From Candidatus Saccharibacteria bacterium oral taxon 488 (lineage in GTDB: Bacteria > Patescibacteriota > Saccharimonadia > Saccharimonadales > Saccharimonadaceae): 64,000 nt of DNA. The position numbers were made by a program, and so were the translations under genes. Below the pieces are notes generated by a model. That model worked only from the letters and a program-made list of their open reading frames with translations. It did not search any database and had not been told where the DNA came from. Location: NCBI GenBank assembly GCA_010202115.1, contig CP047917.1:806001-870000 (forward strand), written 5' to 3'. Below are positions 35,050-42,146 of the stretch, in pieces (the stretch's first letter is position 1; each line of letters opens with the position of its first letter).

Positions 35050-35667
35050 TCATTCTCGAATGATCGCCAAGGATGCCTCGACTGTCAGCCGAGCCAGATG
35101 GTACTTCAGCCATTCATCAACCGCCCGCGCGGCGCCTGGGAGCGCCTCATTGGCGTAGTCATCAACGATGATGGTCGCTGTTTCCTGAAATTTGCCGTCA
35201 CACACACGAAACGAATCGGCAATTGACTCATAAAAATCGCCGTCAAAAAACGCAAAGATGATACTTTCCGGTACGTCGTTAGGAGTAACATCAGCAAACC
35301 AACCTTTGTGAATGATCGGCAGTTTTAGTCCTGCCTTTTTGAAATTCTGGACGAAGGTCTTGCGTGGCGCGAGCAGTTCACCCGCCTTAAACTGCTCACC
35401 TGCAGCACTGGTATCTGCTTGAGTTTTTTCTGGCAAGCCCATAAACGAATCGTAAACATGAAATTCACCGGTAAAATCATAAGCGTCCAGCAGCCGCCGA
35501 ATGAACAAACTCGTCGTGCCGACATAACAGCCAAACTCCACGATGTTGCCTGCCGCGCCGCTTTGCAGCACCTTTTCCAATTCTCGTAGCAAGACGCCGA
35601 GCTCTTTGGCGTCAACTTGGTCGGAAATGATGGGATGTCTGGCGAGGAGTTGGTCAACTTTATTCAT
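35050..35667 (-). CDS. TylF/MycF-like O-methyltransferase
   Basis: A 205-aa class I SAM-dependent methyltransferase of the TylF type: SAM loop IVEFGCYVGTTSLFI (about 40-54), acidic residue in FHVYDSFMGLPEKT, and metal-binding Asp in FDGDFYES and IIVDDYANEA. TylF enzymes methylate sugar hydroxyls in polyketides, but many are in unrelated contexts. TATAAT ends six bases before the ATG at 35667. It is divergent from the graspetide-like cluster and could be a tailoring enzyme, though the separate promoter argues only weakly either way. Confidence 0.8.
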   Translation of the reverse strand: MNKVDQLLARHPIISDQVDAKELGVLLRELEKVLQSGAAGNIVEFGCYVGTTSLFIRRLLDAYDFTGEFHVYDSFMGLPEKTQADTSAAGEQFKAGELLAPRKTFVQNFKKAGLKLPIIHKGWFADVTPNDVPESIIFAFFDGDFYESIADSFRVCDGKFQETATIIVDDYANEALPGAARAVDEWLKYHLARLTVEASLAIIRE

Positions 35668-35695
35668 AACGTCATTATAAATAACCTCCGGAGTA

Positions 35696-35722
35696 TTGAC
35701 AAATAATCGATATATATATGCT
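35696..35722 (+). promoter_or_regulatory. Probable promoter of the graspetide-like cluster
   Basis: TTGACA (35696-35701) with TATGCT (35717-35722), spacer 15 bp, within a TA-rich tract. It would give a leader of about 58 bases before the ATP-grasp ATG, which has its own CAGGAG site. This differs from the leaderless style of neighbours. Confidence 0.5.
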
Positions 35723-35786
35723 GAAACAAGCATCGAGAATTTCTAAACGCGTTCCTTACCATCATCTATTCGTTCAGGAGTAGACC

Positions 35787-36773
35787 ATGACTACAATTCT
35801 CATACTGACCAATTCTCTGGACGACCCTCATGTTGGAGCGGTGAGCCAATGCATTGACTCAGAGGTAGATCGTATTATACGGATCGATACGGATCTTTTA
35901 ATCCAAGGACAATGTAGTATCTCTTTTGACTATTCAAACGGTAGTATACTATATAAGCAATTGGGAGAAATTACAGATCTTCGTAGTATTGATAGCGTAT
36001 GGTACAGAAAGCCGTTCGGGTTCAGTCAAACCTACGGATTTCTTGAGAGTATCCAGGATCCAGTTCAAAGGTCTATCGTAGACAAAGAGATACATGACGT
36101 ATTAAATGGTCTGTGTTTTCTGCTACACGACAAGTTTTGGATTAATCACCCTATCTCCATTCATGCGGCTAGGATTAAGCCATATCAATTGTCGATTGCA
36201 AAGCGTATTGGGCTGCCAATGCCCGACACGCTGATTACATCAGATCCAGACGCAGCTCGCCAGTTCTGTCTAGAAGCGCCAACCGTATTCAAACCGGTAT
36301 CTGTATCTAGCCTAGATCTTGATGATACAGGCTACATGATAGAAACCACGCTCATGACAGATGAACTGATAGACTCCTTGGAATTGATTAAATCACAACC
36401 GATCATCCTGCAAAGGTTTATCAGAAAAACAAGTGAGTTACGGGTCACTTGTATCGGAAAACAGATCTTCGTCGCCCGCCAGATTCCACAAGAGACAATG
36501 CCCAGAGCAGTAGACTGGAGGTCTCTACAGGAGTCTGGTAGTCGGTATGTCATTGATTACACCCTTCCCGAAGACATTGAACGAAAGGTTCGTTCTCTGC
36601 TGACTTCGCTAGGTCTTGGATTTGCTGCAATTGATTTCGCAATAGACGAAATCGGAGACTTGTATTTCCTTGAGGCAAACCCAAATGGTCAATGGTTGGG
36701 GTACACCGATGAGATAGGCCTCCCGGCAGCCGCACACATGGCGCGCTGCTTGGTGGAAAAAAATCTACTCTGA
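35787..36773 (+). CDS. ATP-grasp graspetide (omega-ester peptide) maturase, MvdD-like
   Basis: A 328-aa ATP-grasp ligase resembling MvdD/MdnC-type enzymes, which use ATP to join Asp/Glu side chains of a ribosomal peptide to Ser/Thr/Lys, making ester or amide rings. Visible marks: VWYRKP at about 71-76 in the N-terminal pre-ATP-grasp domain, FKPVSVSS (ATP-binding strand), ILQRFIRKTSELRVTCIGKQ, cited here as one 20-residue run, VDWRS, and the Mg-binding end FLEANPNGQWLGY (about 294-306). These fit the ribosomal-peptide maturase group rather than RimK or D-Ala ligases. A 36-codon peptide gene follows after 20 bases. Base composition is moderate, differing from that peptide gene. Product and ring pattern unknown. 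Confidence 0.82.
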   Translation: MTTILILTNSLDDPHVGAVSQCIDSEVDRIIRIDTDLLIQGQCSISFDYSNGSILYKQLGEITDLRSIDSVWYRKPFGFSQTYGFLESIQDPVQRSIVDKEIHDVLNGLCFLLHDKFWINHPISIHAARIKPYQLSIAKRIGLPMPDTLITSDPDAARQFCLEAPTVFKPVSVSSLDLDDTGYMIETTLMTDELIDSLELIKSQPIILQRFIRKTSELRVTCIGKQIFVARQIPQETMPRAVDWRSLQESGSRYVIDYTLPEDIERKVRSLLTSLGLGFAAIDFAIDEIGDLYFLEANPNGQWLGYTDEIGLPAAAHMARCLVEKNLL

Positions 36774-36793
36774 CAATCGAAAGGAGGTGAAGC

Positions 36794-36904
36794 ATGAACA
36801 ACGCCGAGATCTTTTCCGCGAAAGTTGCCACGATCGTTGATTCGGAGGTCGACTCGTCGACCTTCCTGACCCGATCCGGCAAGCCCAAGACGACGGACGA
36901 CTAG
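36794..36904 (+). CDS. Candidate graspetide precursor peptide (36 aa)
   Basis: A 36-codon gene beginning 20 bases after the ATP-grasp stop with a consensus AAAGGAGGTGA site. The first 16 residues (MNNAEIFSAKVATIVD) look like a leader helix; the tail after EVDSS carries FLTRSGKPKTTDD, rich in Ser/Thr/Lys donors with two terminal Asp acceptors, the chemistry needed for ester or amide rings. It is too short to appear in most gene calls. Its GC is about 57% by my count, above the ATP-grasp gene, with codons such as GTC GAC TCG TCG ACC. The core matches no graspetide motif I know (not the microviridin or plesiocin type). Precursor role is inferred from position and composition. Confidence 0.68.
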   Translation: MNNAEIFSAKVATIVDSEVDSSTFLTRSGKPKTTDD

Positions 36905-36916
36905 TCCCACGTCACA

Positions 36917-36950
36917 CCCCGTGCCCTTGTGTTTTTGCAAGGGCACGGGG
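36917..36950 (+). terminator. 13-bp GC-rich hairpin after the precursor gene
   Basis: CCCCGTGCCCTTG (36917-36929) pairs perfectly with CAAGGGCACGGGG (36938-36950), loop 8 nt, 12 bases after the precursor stop. No T-tract follows, so it may be a pausing/stabilising hairpin that boosts precursor mRNA or a partial terminator before the next gene. Confidence 0.75.
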
Positions 36951-36971
36951 TAACCTATCAAAGAGTATATT

Positions 36972-37706
36972 ATGAACAAGCACAAAATCATCAAAACATT
37001 CTTGCCGAAACAATTAGACATAAAACACCTCGATCTCCTGCTACCTGGCTTACAAAAGTCAAACCTAATTGTTTATGGTGAAATTCACGGCATAAAAGAA
37101 AAAGCCAATATCGTCTATACCTTGGTTAAAAAAACTTGCATACAACGATTGGCCATTGAAGCTAGCCCTACTGTGTTTGACTTCATCAATTCAGTAAAGA
37201 TCAATTCTTATGATTTTTCCTTAGTTGATGAAGACCTTTTTGACTTAAGCGTTCTATCTCTTGAGATGATAAAAACGATAGCAATTCTTCTGCAGCAAAA
37301 TCAACTTAAAGAGCTCGTTTTTATTGATACATTTTTTGACAATTTAGATGAGGATGCCATCATACCACCAAGCCCGCAAGAACGAGAAGAGCAGCTAGCT
37401 AAAAATATCCTCGGAATTGACGGCTCTCTACCAACATTATGCATTATGGGACAATGGCATACGCAGCCCGAAGTTGTTACAGATGGCGAAACACGGCATG
37501 AATCAGCGTTATATCGCTTGAGAAAAACAAAACCAAATGTACCGTTTATTCACAACATCTACCGACAAGGACAGCTATTTAATGATGGAAAAATAATTGA
37601 ATTACCAGACAACCCAGCAGTGTCGTCTTGTTACGAGATTGTCCAGAAAACCGATATTGATTTTGACCTTCACGTACCCGAAGCGACAAAAATATCACTA
37701 TGCTAA
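36972..37706 (+). CDS. ChaN/EreA/TraB-like protein
   Basis: A 244-aa soluble protein with the motif order of the Tiki/ChaN/EreA superfamily: VYGEIHGIKEKA at about 34-45 (Glu and His), LAIEAS at about 60-65 and CIMGQWHTQPE at about 155-165. Members include erythromycin esterases and metal-dependent proteases. The gene is AT-rich compared with its surroundings. It follows the precursor hairpin by 21 bases and may belong to the cluster as a hydrolase, protease or immunity factor, or simply be a neighbour. No signal peptide is seen. Confidence 0.6.
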   Translation: MNKHKIIKTFLPKQLDIKHLDLLLPGLQKSNLIVYGEIHGIKEKANIVYTLVKKTCIQRLAIEASPTVFDFINSVKINSYDFSLVDEDLFDLSVLSLEMIKTIAILLQQNQLKELVFIDTFFDNLDEDAIIPPSPQEREEQLAKNILGIDGSLPTLCIMGQWHTQPEVVTDGETRHESALYRLRKTKPNVPFIHNIYRQGQLFNDGKIIELPDNPAVSSCYEIVQKTDIDFDLHVPEATKISLC

Positions 37707-37715
37707 AATCATAGT

Positions 37716-38177
37716 ATGAAAATAACTAGCCCTGCGTTCGCCGAAAACGCTAAAATACCAAAAGTTTACTCCAAGCTCGGCGGCAACCAACGCCCGCCGC
37801 TCGAGATCAGCGACGTGCCGTCAGACGCCAAAAGCCTGGCAATCGTCTGCCACGACCCTGACGCGCCTGGACGTGACGGGTTTTATCACTGGACAGTGTG
37901 GAACTTGCCGGCAGAAACCGCAGAAATTGCCAGCGAGTCATTGCCCGCTGGTGCCGTCGAAGGCATCACCAGCTGGGGTCGCCCTGGCTGGAACGGACCG
38001 CAACCGCCGTTTGGCACGCACCGCTATCAATTTTACGTGTACGCGCTGGATACAACACTGGATTTACCAAGCGACACCAAACCTAAAGAACTCATCGCCG
38101 CCCTCACGCCGCACATCATCGACCGGGCCGTATTGACTGGAAGGTTTGGTGTGTTGGATATTTTGCGGCGGGGCTAG
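37716..38177 (+). CDS. PEBP-family (YbhB/YbcL-like) protein
   Basis: A 153-aa phosphatidylethanolamine-binding-protein homologue: VCHDPDAPGRDGFYHWTVWN (about 44-63) with the ligand-site Asp and His, and GITSWGRPGWNGPQPPFGTH. No signal peptide, so cytosolic. Bacterial members have no settled role. TAAAAT six bases before the ATG points to a leaderless transcript. Much more GC-rich than the gene before it, so the foreign stretch probably ends here. Confidence 0.88.
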   Translation: MKITSPAFAENAKIPKVYSKLGGNQRPPLEISDVPSDAKSLAIVCHDPDAPGRDGFYHWTVWNLPAETAEIASESLPAGAVEGITSWGRPGWNGPQPPFGTHRYQFYVYALDTTLDLPSDTKPKELIAALTPHIIDRAVLTGRFGVLDILRRG

Positions 38178-38197
38178 ATACAATCTTACACCCCCGC

Positions 38198-38228
38198 AAA
38201 AACATCCCGGATTTACCGAGATGTTTTT
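38198..38228. terminator. Bidirectional terminator
   Basis: AAAAACATC and GATGTTTTT with an inner CGG/CCG form a hairpin bounded by A and T runs, between the convergent PEBP and DUF3892 genes. Confidence 0.85.
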
Positions 38229-38251
38229 AACGAATATTACCCCCTATTTGT

Positions 38252-38533
38252 CTATACTCGCTTACGAGGTAAGTTTAGTAGATTATTCGCCCACGAAGCG
38301 TCTGCGCGTGTCTGCAAAAAACGAATATGTCCATTGTATTTCACATCACAACGTGCTTCATCACCATCTTCCGATACAAAAGCGTAAGTTCCGTTAGCGT
38401 CAAGCCAGTCAATAAACCAGTTACGCTCAAGAGGAATCAGTGCACCTCTGTCATTGTTCGCCCAATAGTGTGAGATCGCTTCATATCGCTCATCACCTTC
38501 GGGCTTTGTGATTGCCCTAATTCGAACAGCCAT
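38252..38533 (-). CDS. DUF3892 family protein
   Basis: A 93-aa protein with the DUF3892 pattern: AVRIRAITKPEGDERYEAIS at the start and RFLQTRADASWANNLLNLP at the end. Members are small, widespread and functionally unknown. GAAAGGATAG upstream of the ATG is a plausible ribosome site. Confidence 0.7.
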   Translation of the reverse strand: MAVRIRAITKPEGDERYEAISHYWANNDRGALIPLERNWFIDWLDANGTYAFVSEDGDEARCDVKYNGHIRFLQTRADASWANNLLNLPRKRV

Positions 38534-38623
38534 GATAACTATCCTTTCTGTGGCGGAATTACCACTTATTAATATGTGTGGTATTATAGGAACTGTACAA
38601 TTTGTTGGAAAACTATTGTGTAA

Positions 38624-38648
38624 GGAAGCGCCACATAGGCGCTTTTCC
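38624..38648 (+). terminator. Small terminator upstream of the AAA-subtilase operon
   Basis: AAGCGCC and GGCGCTT form a 7-bp stem with loop ACATA and a TT run. It isolates the AAA-subtilase operon from upstream transcription, or ends a short RNA starting near 38590. Confidence 0.5.
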
Positions 38649-38722
38649 TATTTCTACCCCCGAGGTTCCTACCCCGATTACCACTATAATATAGCATCTG
38701 CACAAATAAAGCAATGGGATGA

Positions 38723-38752
38723 TGTGTCCCAAAATATTGTATTTGTGTCCCA
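38723..38752 (+). promoter_or_regulatory. Direct repeat TGTGTCCCA upstream of the AAA gene
   Basis: Two exact copies of TGTGTCCCA, at 38723-38731 and 38744-38752, are spaced 21 bp, two helical turns, just before a GATACT box (38758-38763) eight bases from the ATG. A regulator bound on one face could repress the operon. Confidence 0.35.
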
Positions 38753-38771
38753 GAGATGATACTCTAATAAT

Positions 38772-39812
38772 ATGAGGGAACAAATGCGCAAGAAGAATAT
38801 ACTCAACCTAATTAAATACTACGCAGAGCATAATGATGCAGGTTTTCGAAATGAAGCGTATATCATTGCTAAGCTATTTGATCAAGCTGGAGATTCCCAA
38901 TTAGCCGAGTATATTATGGCTCTATTGTCCGGCGCTAACACATTCGTTCCGCAAAGCAATGAATACCAATCATCCTTCTTTAATAAAGTAAGCCTGACAG
39001 GAGATTCATTACCGCTACCCACTTTCATTATGAATGATATCATTGGCGTCATTAACTCCATTAGGCACCACGCTGGCTTTAATAAGTTCTTATTTGAGGG
39101 TGACCCAGGCACTGGCAAGACAGAGACAGTAAAGCAGATCGCTCGCATTCTCAACCGTGATCTCTACTCTGTTGATTTTGATAGTGTTATTGACAGCAAG
39201 CTTGGGCAGACGTCTAAAAATATAGCTTCGGTATTTCAGGAAATACGAGCTTTACCAAATCCGGAAAAAGCAATAATCATGTTTGATGAAATTGATGCCA
39301 TTGCTCTAGACCGTATAAATTCTAATGACTTACGCGAGATGGGACGAGTCACTTCGTCTGTTCTTAAGGGATTGGATGGTTTAAATGGCAGTATTGTTCT
39401 TATCGCTACTACTAACCTATTCGCTCAATTCGACAAGGCATTGACTAGGCGTTTTGACGCCATTGTCAATTTTAATAGGTACAACAAGAACGAACTGCTT
39501 GATATCGCAGAGTCAATACTAAACGATCTCTTAATCCAGTTTAAGTTTGCCGGCCGCAACATGCGTTTATTTAGAAAGATTATATCTACAATGGATAAAA
39601 TACCCTACCCAGGCGAATTGAAGAATATCATAAAGACTTCAGTCGCATTTAGCGATCCGACTAATGAATATGCTTACTTGAAAAAGCTCTACGAGGCCAT
39701 CTCGGGTCCAAGCGATATCAAGACACTTCAAAATCAAGGTTTTTCAGTACGTGAGATAGAAATATTAACAAGCATATCAAAAAGCCAAGTTGCAAGAGAG
39801 CTACAAGGATAA
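38772..39812 (+). CDS. AAA ATPase, IetA-like
   Basis: A 346-aa AAA ATPase: Walker A GDPGTGKT (about 110-117), Walker B AIIMFDEIDA (167-176), sensor IATTN (211-215) and arginine fingers RRFD (226-229). The N-terminal 80 residues are helical and the C-terminal 80 form the lid. The subtilase gene starts three bases after its stop. The pair has the composition of the IetAS system, known as a plasmid-stability module and reported in antiphage screens. Base composition is AT-rich. Function in defence is inference from the pairing. Confidence 0.8.
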   Translation: MREQMRKKNILNLIKYYAEHNDAGFRNEAYIIAKLFDQAGDSQLAEYIMALLSGANTFVPQSNEYQSSFFNKVSLTGDSLPLPTFIMNDIIGVINSIRHHAGFNKFLFEGDPGTGKTETVKQIARILNRDLYSVDFDSVIDSKLGQTSKNIASVFQEIRALPNPEKAIIMFDEIDAIALDRINSNDLREMGRVTSSVLKGLDGLNGSIVLIATTNLFAQFDKALTRRFDAIVNFNRYNKNELLDIAESILNDLLIQFKFAGRNMRLFRKIISTMDKIPYPGELKNIIKTSVAFSDPTNEYAYLKKLYEAISGPSDIKTLQNQGFSVREIEILTSISKSQVARELQG

Positions 39813-39815
39813 CTC

Positions 39816-42098
39816 ATGAACAGCATTCTACAGCTTCGCGGCACCCTTAATCAAAGACCAAGCAGTGGTCGCCCAGGACCCCCCAACATACCAAAAGGCA
39901 CAAAATCAGTGGAATCCATTCATCTGAAAAGGCTACTTAAAGAATTAAAAGGATTAGACAGTTACTGGCAGACCGAAAAATTGATCACTGGCGCCTTGAT
40001 AGATATACACTATATAGATGTAATTGCAAAAAGTAATCGTATTAGCGGCTACTTCAACAAAGGAAAAAAATCAAACGAATCTGTGGTTGGTGCGTGCTTT
40101 GACAAAACAGACGTAAAACATCCGAAACACATCATTACGCACTATATTAGCAATGAAGCACTGACCGACACAATAGTAAAGGTCGAGAATAGTATACGGC
40201 TCCTAGATACCATTTTTGATGGCACAATAAAACACAATCAGATAGATAAAATAAAACATAAAAACATAAAATTTGAGGACTATAACCTAAGTGAGTCAGT
40301 CTTCCTTAATATAGTAGTCGATTCATACTATATTGAGAGTTTTAGTGTACCAAACCGTGAAGCAAATGCCAATAATAATCAGATCATTACAATCTACAAG
40401 ACAGATGACAATATTTTATCTATATTACAGTCTATTGGCATCACAATTAATCCAGGGAAGATGCTTGGCAATAACGAGACTGCACCTACACTTTTACTAC
40501 AACCAGATGAGATAGAGCTGCTCCAGAGCAAAGCTCCCTACCTTATCGCAATGTCCGTCAACGATTTCACCAAGTTAAACCTAGAGAATATCCCAACCAG
40601 CGGCAGTAACGCTGCTGTGGAGGTCTCTCAATATGCTAATCAAGCGGACACTATAGATAAGCCAAGTAATCAACCGATTATTGGCGTCATTGATACACTA
40701 TTTGACACAAGCGTTTACTTTAGTGAGTGGGTAGATTATCGAGATATGGTGTCAAACGATATAGAAAAGCAGCCAAAAGACTACGGGCATGGAACGGCGG
40801 TTTCGTCAATTATTGTCGACGGTCACAGGCTAAACCCCGCTCTAGATGATGGATGCGGAAATTTTAGAGTTCGGCACTTTGGCGTGGCGGTTAGCGGAAA
40901 ATTTAGTTCGTTTACAGTAGTCAAACTTATTCGAGAAATTGTCGCTAATAACCGAGACATTAAGGTGTGGAATCTGTCGCTAGGGTCTGATCAAGAAATC
41001 AATGACAACTTTATTTCGCCAGAGGCTGCAGAGTTAGATAGAATTCAATTTGATAACGATGTGATATTCGTAATCGCCGGAACTAATAAACCAGATATGC
41101 ATAAGAGAGAAATGCTAATTGGAGCACCCGCAGATTCAATAAACTCCATAGTAGTAAACTCCGTAGATAAGGAAAATAACCCAGCCTCTTATTCTCGAAA
41201 GGGGCGTGTGCTCTCATTCTTTAACAAGCCTGACGTTAGTGCATATGGTGGAGACGGCAGCGATTACAGAGATAATATCCATGTATGTATATCCGCAGAC
41301 ACTTACAAGTTTCTGTCTGGCACATCATTTGCCGCACCGTGGGTTACTCGTAAGTTAGCATACCTTATAGAAATACTAGGATTGAGCCGCGAAGTAGCAA
41401 AGGCGCTAATTGTCGATGTGGCTACAGGCTGGGAAGATACCGGCAATAATCAAAGTATAGCTCCACTTATTGGACATGGATCGGTGCCAATAAAAATCGA
41501 CGATATCGTTAAGTCTAAGGACAATGAAATCAAGTTTGTGATAAACGGCATCTCTAAGGAGTATGACACTTATGCATATAACATACCAGTACCTGTTAAT
41601 AAAGAGACCCACCCTTTTGTCGCCAAAGCTACTCTGTGTTACTTCCCCAAGTGCTCAATTAACCAGGGTGTGGACTACACTAATACGGAGCTGGATATAT
41701 CAATAGGAAGGATTAATCACAGGGGTATAAAAACAATCAACAAGAATACTCAAACTACTGGTGGTTTTGTATATGAAGGTGAGGCAAGAAAATTATTTCG
41801 CAAATGGGACAATACTAAGCATATACGTGAAAAGTATGGATCCAAATTAAGAGCCCGAAAAGCATATGAATCTGGCATGTGGGGCGTAAGCATAAAAACT
41901 AAGGAACGATTAGAAAAACGCGACGGGTACGGTATTAAGTTTGGACTTGTAGTTACCCTTAAAGAAATTAACGACATAAACAGAGTTCACGATTTTATTC
42001 AAAAAGCACGCTTGGCGGGATGGATTGTTAATGAGATAGATATTGATACTCAAGTTGACCTACATGAAAAATCACAGGAGGTAATTCACTTTGACTAG
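39816..42098 (+). CDS. Subtilisin-like (S8) protease, IetS-like
   Basis: A 760-aa protein with a complete S8 triad: Asp in IIGVIDTLFD (about 293), His in YGHGTAVSSI (about 325) and Ser in LSGTSFAAPW (about 503). There is no signal peptide, so it probably acts in the cytoplasm with the AAA partner. The N-terminal 280 residues and C-terminal 230 residues are unlike ordinary secreted subtilases. It is separated from the AAA stop by 3 bases, so coupled. In IetAS-type pairs the ATPase is thought to restrain or direct the protease. Confidence 0.82.
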   Translation: MNSILQLRGTLNQRPSSGRPGPPNIPKGTKSVESIHLKRLLKELKGLDSYWQTEKLITGALIDIHYIDVIAKSNRISGYFNKGKKSNESVVGACFDKTDVKHPKHIITHYISNEALTDTIVKVENSIRLLDTIFDGTIKHNQIDKIKHKNIKFEDYNLSESVFLNIVVDSYYIESFSVPNREANANNNQIITIYKTDDNILSILQSIGITINPGKMLGNNETAPTLLLQPDEIELLQSKAPYLIAMSVNDFTKLNLENIPTSGSNAAVEVSQYANQADTIDKPSNQPIIGVIDTLFDTSVYFSEWVDYRDMVSNDIEKQPKDYGHGTAVSSIIVDGHRLNPALDDGCGNFRVRHFGVAVSGKFSSFTVVKLIREIVANNRDIKVWNLSLGSDQEINDNFISPEAAELDRIQFDNDVIFVIAGTNKPDMHKREMLIGAPADSINSIVVNSVDKENNPASYSRKGRVLSFFNKPDVSAYGGDGSDYRDNIHVCISADTYKFLSGTSFAAPWVTRKLAYLIEILGLSREVAKALIVDVATGWEDTGNNQSIAPLIGHGSVPIKIDDIVKSKDNEIKFVINGISKEYDTYAYNIPVPVNKETHPFVAKATLCYFPKCSINQGVDYTNTELDISIGRINHRGIKTINKNTQTTGGFVYEGEARKLFRKWDNTKHIREKYGSKLRARKAYESGMWGVSIKTKERLEKRDGYGIKFGLVVTLKEINDINRVHDFIQKARLAGWIVNEIDIDTQVDLHEKSQEVIHFD

Positions 42099-42146
42099 AT
42101 CTGTATTTATAATATTAAGAGATGTTATTCTATAATCAACGCCCAA

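Larger units (their letters stand above)
38574..38759 (+). pseudogene. Short frame with a class II amidotransferase-like start
   Basis: A 61-codon frame begins MCGIIGTVQFVGKLL. MCGI(V/I)G is the hallmark N-terminus of class II glutamine amidotransferases such as GlmS and AsnB. The similarity stops after about 8 residues and the frame runs through a terminator, so this is either a relic or chance. Not called as a functional gene. Confidence 0.2.

Noticed and set aside
35787-36773. RimK or D-Ala-D-Ala ligase
   Set aside because: VWYRKP near the start and FLEANPNGQW near the end are the ribosomal-peptide maturase pattern; the adjacent 36-aa gene adds support.
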